From: Coenobita brevimanus
Lineage: Eukaryota > Arthropoda > Malacostraca > Decapoda > Coenobitidae
DNA length: 64,000 nt
Reading direction: 5' to 3'
NCBI GenBank assembly: GCA_032717465.1
Contig: JAVRFU010003718.1
Coordinates: 680,824-744,823 of the forward strand
Of the stretch, positions 9,949-22,326 are shown piece after piece. Below the pieces are notes generated by a model that saw only the letters and a program-made list of their open reading frames with translations, was not told the DNA's origin and made no database searches. Position numbers and translations under genes: made by a program. Position 1 is the first letter of the stretch, and each line of letters begins with the position of its first letter.

Positions 9949-11615
9949 GAACACTTTAAGGAATTGTTGTTGAACATAGAGGATGGAAGTAATGCGAGTA
10001 TAAGTGGCTGGGGAATGGCTGGGAGAAGGAGGGAGGTGAGAAGAGAGGAAGAAATCAGTAGGGTAGAAGTTGTGGAAGCAATGAAGAAAGTTAAATTGAG
10101 GAAAGCCCCAGGAATTGATGGAGTGTGTGGTGAAATGCTGAAGCATGGGGGAGAGATAGTAGTAGAATGGATGTGGAAGATGTGCAGATTGGCCTGGGAG
10201 GAAGGTAGAGTCCCGGAGGATTGGAAGTCAGGTATAATTATTCCCTTGTACAAAGGAAAAGGGGAAAAAGAAGTGTGTGGTAATCATAGGGGCATTTGTC
10301 TTCTTAGTATAATAGGAAAAGTGTATGGTAGGATACTTATTGACAGAGTTAGAGAAAGAACAGAGAAATTAGTTGGAGAAGAACAGGGAGGCTTTAGGAA
10401 GGGAAGAGGTTGTGTAGCTCAGATATTCATTCTTAGATCTTTAGTGGAAAAGTTTCTAGAAAAGGGAAAGAAGTTGTATGCGGCTTTCATGGATTTGGAG
10501 AAAGCATATGACAGGGTGGATAGACAAGGATTGTGGAAAGTGTTAAGAATATATGGAGTAGATGGGAAGTTGTTGAATGCTGTGAAGAGTATGTACGATG
10601 GTGCTAAGGCTGCAGTGCGTGTGGATGGTGAACTAAGTGAATATTTCTCTTTGAAGGTTGGGTTGAAACAGGGATGTGTCATGTCTCCATGGTTGTTCAA
10701 TCTGTACATGGATGGGGTAATAAAAGAGGTACAAGGTAGGGTAGTGGATGTTGGAGTGGCCCTGGTGAGAGAGGATAGTGTTTGGAAACTCCCTGTACTG
10801 TTGTTTGCAGATGATACTGTGTTGTTGAGTGAAGACGAAGGGGAGCTGCAAGGCTTGGTGGATGAGTTTGGGAGAGTGTGTAAGAAGCGGAATCTAAAGG
10901 TGAATGTAGGGAAGAGTAAAGTGATGGTCTTTGAGAGAGGTGAAGTCAGTGGATGTACAGCGAGGTTTGATGGTGGGGAGTTGTAAAATGTGAGTACGTT
11001 TAAGTACTTGGTTAGTGTGATGAGTAAAAGATGGAGGTTTGGAGGGTGAAGTGCTTGAAAGGGTACAGCAGGGAAGAAAGGTTGCTGGTTCTTTGAAAGC
11101 AGTGATAAGAAACAGGGAAGTGAGCATGGAAGTGAAAAAGTTACTACATGACAGTATTGTGATACCAACTCTAACGTACAGAAGTGAAGCTTGAACGTTG
11201 TTGGAAGGACACAAGTCAAGAGTGAGAGCGGTGGAAATGAGTTATTTAAGAGGAGCCTGTGGAGTCACATGGAGAGACAGGCTGACGAACGAGGATATAA
11301 AGGAGCGTTGTGGTGTGGATGTTGATGTGAATGGAAGCCTTATGAGGAACACACTGAGGTGGTTTGGCCATGTGGAGAGGATGGAGGGTGAAAGACTGAC
11401 GAAGAGAATGTATGTGAGTGAGGTGGAGGGGGGAAGAGGGAGGGGGAGGCCAAGGATGAGATGGAGGGATGGGGTGGAGAGGTATATGAGAGAGGTGGAT
11501 GTGAGTTGGGAGCAGGGCAGTGAAATGGCGGGGGACAGGGCAACTTGGAGGTGATTTGTTTGTGGCCACCCCAAATGGGATTGAGGCATCTGGCAATAGA
11601 TAGATAGATAGATAG
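9949..11615 (+). pseudogene. RTE-2 LINE, 5'-truncated (unit 2)
   Basis: Same 5' breakpoint. The frame is open from 9964 to 10986, including GISGW-type linker, LRKAPGIDGV, GLKQGCVMSP and FADDTVLL. It is stopped by a nonsense change at 10984 (GGEL then TAA), a 1-bp insertion near 11028, and the Trp-to-TGA at about 11192. It lacks the 11-bp deletion found in units 1 and 3. GATA tail at 11595-11615. Confidence 0.85.
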
Positions 11616-12160
11616 TAAAATCTGTTTCCAAAAGATTAGATTTGCTAAGCCAACTCTGTACCTTCTTGACTCCAGCACAATTGCTAACCTTTTACATGGG
11701 TTTATTCGCCAATGTAGAGTACAACTCTCACGTATGGGGAGACTCCCCATGTACATTCCATCTGAACAAGGTGGAGTCAAATGTTTTTCGTTTCATTAAC
11801 CCGACTCCTCTTACTGGCTCCCTTCAACCTCTGTCTCTTTACCACGCTGTTGCATCTTTATCTCTTTTTTTTGTCGCCACTTCAATGGTCACTGCTCCTC
11901 TGGACTGTATGCTTGCATCCCTCATCTACTATGACAGGCATGTAGTACCCGTCTAGCAACAAACTCTCATCCCTTCTCAGTCCAGCTCTCTATTGCAAGA
12001 GTTAACCATTACTTCCCAATTCGTCAAGTATACAACAGGTCAACTCTGGAACTGCCACCCTTTCTCTGTATTTCCTACTGGCTCTTAGCTCCGTTCTTTC
12101 AAATGCAGTGTGTCCAGGCATCTCAAAATGAATGCTTCTTGAGTTTGGGTCTTTTTTATT
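11616..12160 (+). pseudogene. CR1-A LINE, C-terminal fragment (unit 2)
   Basis: Same block as 6540-7074, reading LTPAQLLTFYMGLFANVEYNSHVWGD and following CR1-type C-terminal motifs. Confidence 0.72.
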
Positions 12161-13210
12161 TTGATTTTGTTTTCTTGGAGGTAACAGTTTGCAGGCACTT
12201 TGCCGTAAGTTCCTTCAGCTACCCCTGGCTGGTTATGCACCTTGGACTACATCACACAGGCCTTTGTTTGGCTACAGGACCCTTTTGGACCTCCCTTGTC
12301 CCAGGCCTGCTTGTGGATGCAGGAGTATTGAGGCTGGAGCTGCAGCGTCAGTCCTGTATAGCGAGGTGCTGGTGCAGAGTCCAGAGGCTTCCTGAAACAC
12401 CAACATATGACGCTGTTTTTAGTTCTGCCTAACACACTTTGCACGACTTCCATACGCAATTTCCTTGCCCGTTTAGTTTTCAGACAGAGGAAGTCTTGAC
12501 TGATCTGTCTGCCACTCACTCTGGTCTTTGATGTGGAGACATCTGTTGTTCCACTCTGGGTGTTACTATAAGTCAGATTTTGCTGGTATATCGTGACTCC
12601 AAAGTCCGTAACATCAGATGTGGTGATCCACACCCAGCTTTGAGTTCATTTTGCCCTCATGCTGGGTCTGTCCATGTTTACTGATGGCTGGCATTGAATT
12701 TGAGGTTGTCTTCCGTAATTTTACCCAGAGTGGCACCCTACCCTCCTCTGCCTTAATTTTTACTGTGAAGCTGTCAGCAATTCTGTTGGCTCTCCACCAT
12801 ATCCTCATCTTTGATGCAATTAGTTTTATGATTTTTAATGACTGCAGGGCTGCCTTGTCTGCCGTTAAGCATTTCAACTCTCCTCACCCTTTAGTGTTGA
12901 AAATTTGAGGAAAGTTCCACCTCGTGGGCCACCATGCTGGGTGGCAACCCACATTGGACCGCAGGGAAATGATTGTGCAGGTGAGGCAGCAAGGGTAACA
13001 GTGATTCTTGATGTCTCTGTTAGACCTCTCACCAACAGAGATTATTTCCCATTGATTAAGGCTGCAGTCCCTACCTCCTGGCAGCATGCTTGGGGCACAT
13101 TTCCTGTTCCAAGCAAGCTACAGGAGGTGACCAACCAGTCTCCATTTTTATGGTCTTTGGGGTTGCTTACCCACTTTTATTCAGAACTTCGTCTTTGACA
13201 GGAAGTTTCC
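12161..13210 (+). pseudogene. I-type LINE: linker and RNase H (unit 2)
   Basis: RNase H pieces at 12651-12908 and 12905-13198. Same degenerate state as the other units. Confidence 0.72.
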
Positions 13211-13230
13211 TGTGTGTGTGTGTGTGTGTG
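13211..13230. repeat. (TG)n unit-junction tract
   Basis: Ten TG units between units 2 and 3. Confidence 0.95.
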
Positions 13231-14782
13231 ATTTGAACTCTCCCCTGTACTCTCAGGAGGAGGATGTGCCATCAGATGAGTGTTTTGAGTGTAGCATTAT
13301 TTGCTGTTGCAGTTAACTCTCTTGTTATTAGACGACGCAGGCTGCATCCAACCACGGACAAGTACTCAGGATGTGGGACGGCTTGGCCTTGGCTGAATGC
13401 TGGGAGAACCCCCACCTGTTTCCGTGCTCGCCGTACTTCTTAAACATTTTGTCCCCACACCATTGGTTTTGCTTCTTTTTCCGTGATTTTATTATCTTCG
13501 TAATCTCTAATAGTTGTGCTTGCTTATGGTGTTGATAAAAACATTTGGCGAACATACATTATGCGCTGAGTTACAATGTTTTTTATTTCCTTTGTGTTTT
13601 CTCATAGAAATATAAGTTTTATGGTAATTGTTACTGAGAAAAAGTTTTAGGAAATTTCATTAGTGGCGTTTTGGTATATAAATATTTACTGTTGGGCAGT
13701 TTGGGTGGGTTTTACGTACCACTATAGGAAATTATCTTATGATTGCGCTGCAGTGCGGGAGTGGTGTTTTGTGCGGCCAAAGTTGTTGCCAAATTATGTT
13801 TTCCCCTGCCTTTATCTAAGCCTGTGTCTGCCTGATTTTTTATTCACGTAATCTCGAATATTTATACTTGCCTATGGTGTTGATAAAAACGTTCAGCGAA
13901 TATAGATTATGTGCCAATTTATGATGTTTCTTCTTTCCTTCTTCTCTCTTGTTTCCTCATAGAAATATTTGTTTCATGGTAATTGTTGCTGATTCGGAGT
14001 TTTAGGAAATTTCATCAGCTACATTCTGATATATAAATATTTACTATAGGACAGTTCAGATTGGTTTTATGTACCACAACATGAAATTACCTTACGGTCG
14101 TGCTGCAGTGTGGGAGCGGTATTTGGCTAAATTATATTTTCCCCTGCCTTTATTTATGCCTTCTTCTGCCTGACTTTTTATTGACATAATCTCAGATAGT
14201 TGTGCTTTATAATGTTGATAAAAATGTTTGGCGAATATAAAATATGTGCTAATTTATGATGTTTCTTCTCTCTATCAAGGGCGATTTTGTTCGATGCAGC
14301 TTGCGTTGTCCAGCATCGAGGGGGTGAGTTTTGCACCACTACCCTAACTGTCAAAAGGATTAATGGCATTGTGGAGAAGAGGGAGTGAAGAGCTTCCTCT
14401 TTGTGGATGATGTCTCTGTTTCATTTGCTGCATCCAGTATGTTGGTGGCAGAGTGCTGGCTGCAACTTGCAATAAATCATTCTGTTACCAGGGCACCAAA
14501 ACATGGCTTTTAGATTTTCCTCATCTGAGACCATTGGAGTGCACTTCTGCCAGTTACATGGGGCCCATCCTGACCCAGATTTGTTTTTAAATGGCCAAAG
14601 GATTGCTGGTATGGAAGTGAGGTTTTTGGGCCTCATCTGTGATGCCTGTCTTATTTGGATCCCACATTTAAAGCAGATAAAGGCTTCTTGCCTGAAGGTT
14701 GTGAGCCTTTTAAAGGTTCTAGCTCATACTAGATAGGCTGCTGACAGACATACCCTGCTCCTGCTGCATCAAGCTCTAGTGT
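13231..14782 (+). pseudogene. I-type LINE RT domain, interrupted (unit 3)
   Basis: RT start at 13231-13312, here with an ATCAGATGAG variant in the PQRS block. It resumes at 14364-14782. The T1 element lies between. Confidence 0.72.
13313..14363. mobile_element. TTAA element T1 (unit 3)
   Basis: Same site, TTAA duplication and internal ~340-bp repeat structure as unit 1. Confidence 0.8.
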
Positions 14783-15034
14783 TATCCAATCCTTTCAGGA
14801 TTTTAGTGAAAGCTTTGCCATTTCACTTGACATCTCAAAGACTTTTAGTTGAGTCTGGCATAAATTTTTAATTTCCAAACTGCCCTCTTATGGCTTCTAT
14901 TCTTCTATCTGTGCCTTCATCTCAAGCTTCCTTTCTGGTGGTTCTATAGCTGCAGTTGTAGACGGCCACTGTTTTCCTCCTAGAGCTATGAGTAGTGGTG
15001 TTCCTCAGGACTCTGTCCTATCACCAGCTGTCTT
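14783..15034 (+). pseudogene. CR1-A LINE, RT fragment (unit 3)
   Basis: Same RT fragment as unit 1, ending at the RTE-2 junction. Confidence 0.72.
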
Positions 15035-16690
15035 GAACACTTTAAGGAATTGTTGTTGAACATAGAGGATGGAAGTAATGCGAGTATAAGTGGCTGGGGA
15101 ATGGCTGGGAGAAGGAGGGAGGTGAGAAGAGAGGAAGAAATCAGTAGGGTAGAAAATGAAGAAAGTTAAATTGAGGAAAGCCCCAGGAATTGATGGAGTG
15201 TGTGGTGAAATGCTGAAGCATGGGGGAGAGATAGTAGTAGAATGGATGTGGAAGATGTGCAGATTGGCCTGGGAGGAAGGTAGAGTCCCGGAGGATTGGA
15301 AGTCAGGTATAATTATTCCCTTGTACAAAGGAAAAGGGGAAAAAGAAGTGTGTGGTAATCATAGGGGCATTTGTCTTCTTAGTATAATAGGAAAAGTGTA
15401 TGTTAGGATACTTATTGACAGAGTTAGAGAAAGAACAGAGAAATTAGTTGGAGAAGAACAGGGAGGCTTTAGGAAGGGAAGAGGTTGTGTAGCTCAGATA
15501 TTCATTCTTAGATGTTTAGTGGAAAAGTTTCTAGAAAAGGGAAAGAAGTTGTATGCGGCTTTCATGGATTTGGAGAAAGCATATGACAGGGTGGATAGAC
15601 AAGGATTGTGGAAAGTGTTAAGAATATATGGAGTAGATGGGAAGTTGTTGAATGCTGTGAAGAGTATGTACGATGGTGCGAAGGCTGCAGTGCGTGTGGA
15701 TGGTGAACTAAGTGAATATTTCTCTTTGAAGGTTGGGTTGAAACAGGGATGTGTCATGTCTCCATGGTTGTTCAATCTGTACATGGATGGGGTAATAAAA
15801 GAGGTACAAGGTAGGGTAGTGGATGTTGGAGTGGCCCTGGTGAGAGAGGATAGTGTTTGGAAACTCCCTGTACTGTTGTTTGCAGATGATACTGTGTTGT
15901 TGAGTGAAGACGAAGGGGAGCTGCAAGGCTTGGTGGATGAGTTTGGGAGAGTGTGTAAGAAACGGAATCTAAAGGTGAATGTAGGGAAGAGTAAAGTGAT
16001 GGTCTTTGAGAGAGGTGAAATCAGTGAATGTACAGCAAGGGTGGATGGTGGGGAATTGGAAAATGTGAGTACGTTTAAGTACTTGGGTATTGTGATGAGT
16101 AAGGATGGAGGTTTGGAGGGTGAAGTGCTTGAAAGGGTACAGCAGGGAAGAAAGGTTGCTGGTTCTTTGAAAGCAGTGATAAGAAACAGGGAAGTGAGCA
16201 TGGAAGTGAAAAAGTTACTACATGACAGTATTGTGATACCAAGTCTAACGTACAGAAGTGAAGCTTGAACGTTGTTGGAAGGACACAAGTCAAGAGTGAG
16301 AGCGGTGGAAATGAGTTATTTAAGAGGAGCCTGTGGAGTCACATGGAGAGACAGGCTGACGAACGAGGATATAAAGGAGCGTTGTGGTGTGGATGTTGAT
16401 GTGAATGGAAGCCTTATGAGGAACACACTGAGGTGGTTTGGCCATGTGGAGAGGATGGAGGGTGAAAGACTGACGAAGAGAATGTATGTGAGTGAGGTGG
16501 AGGGGGGAAGAGGGAGGGGGAGGCCAAGGATGAGATGGAGGGATGGGGTGGAGAGGTATATGAGAGAGGTGGATGTGAGTTGGGAGCAGGGCAGTGAAAT
16601 GGCGGGGGACAGGGCAACTTGGAGGTGATTTGTTTGTGGCCACCCCAAACGGGATTGAGGCGTCTGGCAATAGATAGATAGATAGATAGT
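15035..16690 (+). pseudogene. RTE-2 LINE, 5'-truncated (unit 3)
   Basis: Shares with unit 1 the 11-bp deletion near 15150 and the GEISEC variant, and with units 1 and 2 the Trp-to-TGA at about 16266. The RT stretch 15156-16265 is open with FADDTVLLSED intact. GATA tail at 16671-16690. Confidence 0.85.
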
Positions 16691-17228
16691 AAAATCTGTT
16701 TCCAAAAGATTAGATTTGCTAAGCCAACTCTGTACCTTCTTGACTCCAGCACAATTGCTAACCTTTTACATGGGTTTATTCGCCAATGTAGAGTACAACT
16801 CTCACGTATGGGGAGACTCCCCATGTACATTCCATCTGAACAAGGTGGAGTCAAATGTTTTTCGTTTCATTAACCCCTTCTCCTCTTACTGGCTCCCTTC
16901 AACCTCTGTCTCTTTACCACGCTTTTGCATCTTTATCTCTTTTTCTTGTCGCCACTTCAATGGTCACTGCTCCTCTGGACTGTATGCTTGCATCCCTCAT
17001 CTACTATGACAGGCATGTAGTACCCGTCTAGCAACAAACTCTCATCCCTTCTCAGTCCAGCTCTCTATTGCAAGAGTTAACCATTACTCCCAATTCGTCA
17101 AGTATACAACAGGTCAACTCTGGAACTGCCTCCCTTTGTATTTCCTACTGGCTCTGGCCTCCGGTCTTTCAAATGCAGTGTGTCCAGGCATCTCAAAATG
17201 AATGCTTCTTGAGTTTGGGTCTTTTTTA
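16691..17228 (+). pseudogene. CR1-A LINE, C-terminal fragment (unit 3)
   Basis: Same block as 6540-7074. The FINP segment carries a local change (FSSYWLPS) that shifts the frame. Confidence 0.72.
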
Positions 17229-18278
17229 TTTTGATTTTGTTTTCTTGGAGGTAACAGTTTGCAGGCACTTTGCCGTAAGTTCCTTCAGCTACCCCTGGCT
17301 GGTTATGCACCTTGGACTACATCACACAGGCCTTTGTTTGGCTACATGACCCTTTTGGACCCAGTGTCCCAGACCTGCTTGTGGATGCAGGAGTATTGAG
17401 GCTGGAGCTGCAGCGTCAGTCCTGTATAGCGAGGTGCTGGTGCAGAGTCCAGAGGCTTCCTGAAACACCAACATATGACGCTGTTTTTAGTTCTGCCTAA
17501 CACACTTTGCACGACTTCCAAACGCAATTTCCTTGCCCGTTTAGTTTTCAGACAGAGGAAGTCTTGACTGATCTGTCTACCACTCACTCTGGTCTTTGAT
17601 GTGGAGACATCTGTTGTTCCACTCTGGGTGTTACTATAAGTCAGATTTTGCTGGTATATCGTGGCTCCAAAGTCCGTAACATCAGATGTGGTGATCCACA
17701 CCCAGCTTTGAGTTCATTTTGCCCTCATGCTGGGTCTGTCCATGTTTACTAATGGCTGGCATTGAATTTGAGGTTGTCTTCCGTAATTTTACCCAGAGTG
17801 GCACCCTACCCTCCTCTGCCTTAATTTTTACTGTGAAGCTGTCAGCAATTCTGTTGGCTCTCCACCATATCCTCATCTTTGATGCAATTAGTTTTATGAT
17901 TTTTAATGACTGCAGGGCTGCCTTGTCTGCCGTTAAGCATTTCAACTCTCCTCACCCTTTAGTGTTGAAAATTTGAGGAAAGTTCCACCTCGTGGGCCAC
18001 CATGCTGGGTGGCAACCCACATTGGACCGCAGGGAAATGATTGTCTAGGTGAGGCATCAAGGGTAACAGTGATTCTTGATGTCTCTGATAGACCTGTCAC
18101 CAACAGAGATTATTTCCCATTGATTAAGGCTGCAGTCCCTACCTCCTGGCAGCATGCTTGGGGCACATTTCCTGTTCCAAGCAAGCTACAGGAGGTGACC
18201 AACCAGTCTCCATTTTTATGGTCTTTGGGGTTGCTTACCCACTTTTATTCAGAACTTCGTCTTTGACAGGAAGTTTCT
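17229..18278 (+). pseudogene. I-type LINE: linker and RNase H (unit 3)
   Basis: RNase H pieces at 17719-17976 and 17973-18266. The linker is damaged near 17355 (CATGACCC ... CCAGTGTCCC). Confidence 0.72.
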
Positions 18279-18292
18279 TGTGTGTGTGTGTG
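18279..18292. repeat. (TG)n unit-junction tract
   Basis: Seven TG units between units 3 and 4. Confidence 0.95.
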
Positions 18293-19842
18293 ATTTCAAC
18301 TCTCCCCTGTACTCTCAGGAGGAGGATGTGCCACAGAGGAGTGTTTTGAGTATAGCATTATTTGCTCTTGCAGTTAACTCTCTCGTTATTGGACGACGCA
18401 GGCTGCATCCAACCACGGACAAGTACTCAGGATGTGGGACGGCTTGGCCTTGGCTGAATGCTGGGAGAACCCCCACCTGTTTCCGTGCTCGCCGTACTTC
18501 TTAAACATTTTGTCCCCACACCATTGGTTTTGCTTCTTTTTCCATGATTTTATTATCTTCATAATCTCTAATAGCTGTGCTTGCTTATGGTGTTGATAAA
18601 AACATTTGGCGAACATACATTATGCTCTGATTTACGATGTTTTTTATTTCCTTTGTGTTTTCTCATAGAAATATAAGTTTTATGGTAATTGTTACTGAGA
18701 AAAAGTTTTAGGAAATTTCATTAGTGGCGTTTTGGTATATAAATATTTACTGTTGGGCAGTTTGGGTGGGTTTTACGTACCACTATAGGAAATTATCTTA
18801 TGATTGCGCTGCAGTGCGGGAGTGGTGTTTTGTGCGGCCAAAGTTGTTGCCAAATTATGTTTTCCCCTGCCTTTATCTAAGCCTGTGTCTGCCTGATTTT
18901 TTATTCACGTAATCTCAAATATTTATACTTGCCTATAGTGTTGATAAAAACGTTCAGCGAATATAAATTATGTGCCAATTTATGATGTTTCTTCTTTCCT
19001 TCTTCTCTCTTATTTCCTCATAGAAATATTTGTTTCATGGTAATTGTTGCTGATAAGGAGTTTTAGAAAATTTCATCAGCTACATTCTGATATATAAATA
19101 TTTACTATAGGACAGTTCAGATTGGTTTTATGTACCACAACATGAAATTACCTTACGGTCGTGCTGCAGTGTGGGAGCGGTATTTGGCTAAATTATATTT
19201 TCCCCTGCCTTTATTTATGCCTTCTTCTGCCTGACTTTTTATTGACGTAATCTCAGATAGTTGTGCTTTATAATGTTGATAAAAATGTTTGGCGAATATA
19301 AAATATGTGCTAATTTATGATGTTTCTTCTCTCTATCAAGGGCGATTTTTTTCGATGCAGCTTGCATTGTCCAGCATCGAGGGGGTGAGTTTTGCACCAC
19401 TACCCTAACTGTCCAAAGGATTAATGGCATTGTGGAGAAGAGTGAGTGAAGAGCTTCCTCTTTGTGGATGATGTCTCTGTTTCATTTGCTGCATCCAGTA
19501 TGTTGGTGGCAGAGTGCTGGCTGCAACTTGCAATAAATCATTCTGTTACCAGGGCACCAAAACATGGCTTTAAATTTTCTTCATCTGAGACCATTCCAGT
19601 GCACTTCTGCCAGTTACATGGGGCCCATCCTGACCCAGATTTGTTTTTAAATGGCCAAAGGATTGCTGGTATGGAAGTGAGGTTTTTGGGCCTCATCTGT
19701 GACGCCTGTCTTATTTGGATCCCACATTTAAAGCAGATAAATGCTTCTTGCCTGAAGGTTGTGAGCCTTTTAAAGGTTCTAGCTCATACTAGATAGGCTC
19801 CTGACAGACATACCCTGCTCCTGCTGCATCAAGCTCTAGTGT
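18293..19842 (+). pseudogene. I-type LINE RT domain, interrupted (unit 4)
   Basis: RT start at 18293-18373. It resumes at 19425, and the frame 19446-19796 is open across FLFVDDVSVSFAASSM and HPDPDLFLNGQRI because a 1-bp loss near 19573 offsets an earlier shift. The T1 element lies between. Confidence 0.72.
18374..19424. mobile_element. TTAA element T1 (unit 4)
   Basis: Same element and site as the other units. Somewhat more diverged (for example GTCCAAAGGATTAA at the right end). Confidence 0.8.
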
Positions 19843-20094
19843 TATCCAATCCTTTCAGGATTTTAGTGAAAGGTTTGCCATTTCACTTGACATCTCAAAG
19901 ACTTTTAGTTGAGTCTGGGATAAAATTTTAATTTCTAAACTGCCCTCTTATGGTTTCTATTCTTCTATCTGTGCCTTCATCTCAAGCTTCCTTTCTGGTC
20001 GTTTTATAGCTGCAGTTGTAGATGGCCACTGTTTTTCTCCTAGAGCTATGAGTAGTGGTGTTCCTCAGGACTCTGTCCTATCACCAGCTGTCTT
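19843..20094 (+). pseudogene. CR1-A LINE, RT fragment (unit 4)
   Basis: Same RT fragment, ending at the same RTE-2 breakpoint. Confidence 0.7.
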
Positions 20095-21525
20095 GAACAC
20101 TTTAAGGAATTGTTGAATATAGAGGATGGAAGTAATGCGAGTATAAGTGGCTGGGGAATGGCTTGGAGAAGGAGGGAGGTGAGAAGACAGGAAAAAATCA
20201 GTAGGGTAGAAGTTGAGGAAGCAATGAAGAAAGTTAAATTGGGGAAAGCTCCTGGAATTGATGGAGTGTGTGGTGAAATGCTGAAGCATGGGGGAGAGAT
20301 AGTAGTAGAATGGATGTGGAAGATGTGCAGATTGGCCTGGGAGGAAGGTAGAGTCCCGGAGGATTGGAAGTCAGGTATAATTATTCCCTTGTATAAATTA
20401 GAAGGGGAAAAAGAAGTGTGCGGTAATCATAGGGGCATTTGTCTTCTTAGTATAATAGGAAAAGTGTATGGTAGGATACTTATTGACAGAGTTAGAGAAA
20501 GAACAGAGAAATTAGTTGGAGAAGAACAGGGAGGCTTTAGGAAGGGAAGAGGTTGTGTAGCTCAGATATTCATTCTTAGATCTTTAGTGGAAAAGTTTCT
20601 AGAGAAGGGAAAGAAGTTGTATGCGGCTTTCATGGATTTGGAGAAAGCATATGACAGGGTGGATAGACAAGGATTGTGGAAAGTGTTAAGAATATATGGA
20701 GTAGATGGGAAGTTGTTGAATGCTGTGAAGAGTATGTACGATGGTGCGAAGGCTGCAGTGCGTGTGGATGGTGAACTAAGTGAATATTTCTCTTTGAAGG
20801 TTGGGTTGAAACAGGGATGTGTCATGTCTCCATGGTTGTTCAATCTGTACATGGATGGGGTAATAAAAGAGGTACAAGGTAGGGTAGTGGATGTTGGAGT
20901 GGCCCTGGTGAGAGAGGATAGTGTTTGGAAACTCCCTGTACTGTTGTTTGCAGATGATACTGTGTTGTTGAGTGAAGACGAAGGGGAGCTGCAAGGCTTG
21001 GTGGATGAGTTTGGGAGAGTGTGTAAGAAACGGAATCTAAAGTTGAATGTAGGGAAGAGTAAATTGATGGTCTTTGAGAGAGGTGAAGTCAGTGAATGTA
21101 CAGCGAAGTTGGATGGTGAGGAATTGGAAAATGTGAATACGTTTAAGTACTTGGGTAGTGTGATGAGTACGGATGGAGGTTTCAAGGGCGAAGTGCTTGA
21201 AAGGGTACAGCAGGGAAGAAAGGTTGCTGGTTCTTTGAAAGCAGTGATAAGAATCAGGGAAGTGAGCATGGAAGTGAAAAAGTTACTACATGACAGTATT
21301 GTGATACCAACTCTAACGTACAGAAGTGAAGCTTGGACGTTGTTGGAAGGACACAAGTCGAGAGTGAGAGCGGTGGAAATGAGTTATTTAAGAGGAGCCT
21401 GTGGAGTTACATGGAGAGACAGGCTGACGAACGAGGATATAAAGGAGCGTTGTGGTGTGGATGTTGATGTCAATGGAAGCCTTATGAGGAACACACCGAG
21501 GTGGTTTGGCCATGTGGAGAGGATG
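20095..21525 (+). pseudogene. RTE-2 LINE, truncated by gap (unit 4)
   Basis: Best preserved RTE-2 of the array. The frame from 20110 stays open to the N gap. It keeps the Trp codon (EAWTLLEG) that is TGA in units 1-3, GLKQGCVMSP and FADDTVLL. Distinguishing changes include LYKLEGEKEV in place of LYKGKGEKEV. The 3' end and GATA tail are lost in the gap. Confidence 0.85.
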
Positions 21526-21625
21526 NNNNNNNNNNNNNNNNNNNNNNNNNNNNNNNNNNNNNNNNNNNNNNNNNNNNNNNNNNNNNNNNNNNNNNNNNNN
21601 NNNNNNNNNNNNNNNNNNNNNNNNN
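21526..21625. other. Assembly gap (100 Ns)
   Basis: Exactly 100 Ns, the conventional size for a gap of unknown length. Array material is on the + strand before it and on the - strand after it. Confidence 0.99.
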
Positions 21626-22166
21626 AAAATGAACTCAAAGCTGGGTGTGGATCACCACATCTGATGTTACGGACTTTGGAGCCACGATATACCAGCAAAA
21701 TCTGACTTATAGTAACACCCAGAGTGGAACAACAGATGTCTCCACATCAAAGACCAGAGTGAGTGGCAGACAGATCAGTTATGACTTCCTCTGCCTGATA
21801 ACTAAAGGGGCAAGGAAATTGCGTATGGAAGTCGTGCAAAGCGTGCTATGCAGAACTAAAAACAGCGTCATATGTTGGTGTTTCAGGAAGCCTCTGGAGT
21901 CTGCACCAGCACCTCGATATACAGGACTGACGCTGTAGCTCCAGGCTCAAAACTCCTGCATCCAAAACAGGCCTGGGACAAGGGAGGTGCAAAAGGGTCC
22001 TGTAGCCAAACGAAGGACTGGGACAGGGGAGGTGCAAAAGGGTCTAGTAGCCAAACAAAGGCCTGTGTGATGTAGTCCAAGGTGCATAACCAGCCAGGGG
22101 TAGCTGAAGGAACCTACGGCAAAGTGCCCGCAAACTGTTACCTCCAAGAAAACAAAATCAAAATAA
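21626..22166 (-). pseudogene. I-type LINE linker, inverted copy
   Basis: Reverse complement of about 1966-2510, including the 48-bp duplication (21970-22060) otherwise seen only in unit 0. It ends in the gap just before the RNase H core. Confidence 0.8.
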
Positions 22167-22192
22167 CTATCTATCTATCTATCTATCTATAG
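22167..22192 (-). repeat. (GATA)n tail of RTE-1, inverted arm
   Basis: CTAT repeats on the + strand, which are the GATA tail of the RTE-1 copy read on the - strand. Confidence 0.9.
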
Positions 22193-22326
22193 CCTGACGC
22201 CCTAATCCCGCAAAGGGTGGCCGCAGACAAAACGCCTCCAAGTCACTCTGTCACCCACCATTTGACTACCCTCCCCCCAACTCACCCCCCCCTCCCTCAT
22301 ATACCTCTCAACTCCATCCCTCCACC

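Larger units (their letters stand above)
3066..21525 (+). repeat. Tandem array of a ~5.07-kb nested-transposon unit
   Basis: The same ordered blocks recur: I-type RT start, TTAA element, I-type RT, CR1-A RT, RTE-2, CR1-A C terminus, I-type RNase H, (TG)n. A landmark in the RNase H block falls at 2698, 7761, 12843 and 17911, giving spacings of 5063, 5082 and 5068 bp. Internal junctions are identical to the base in all units, so the array arose by duplication of a finished nest and not by independent insertions. The last unit is cut by the N gap. Confidence 0.9.
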
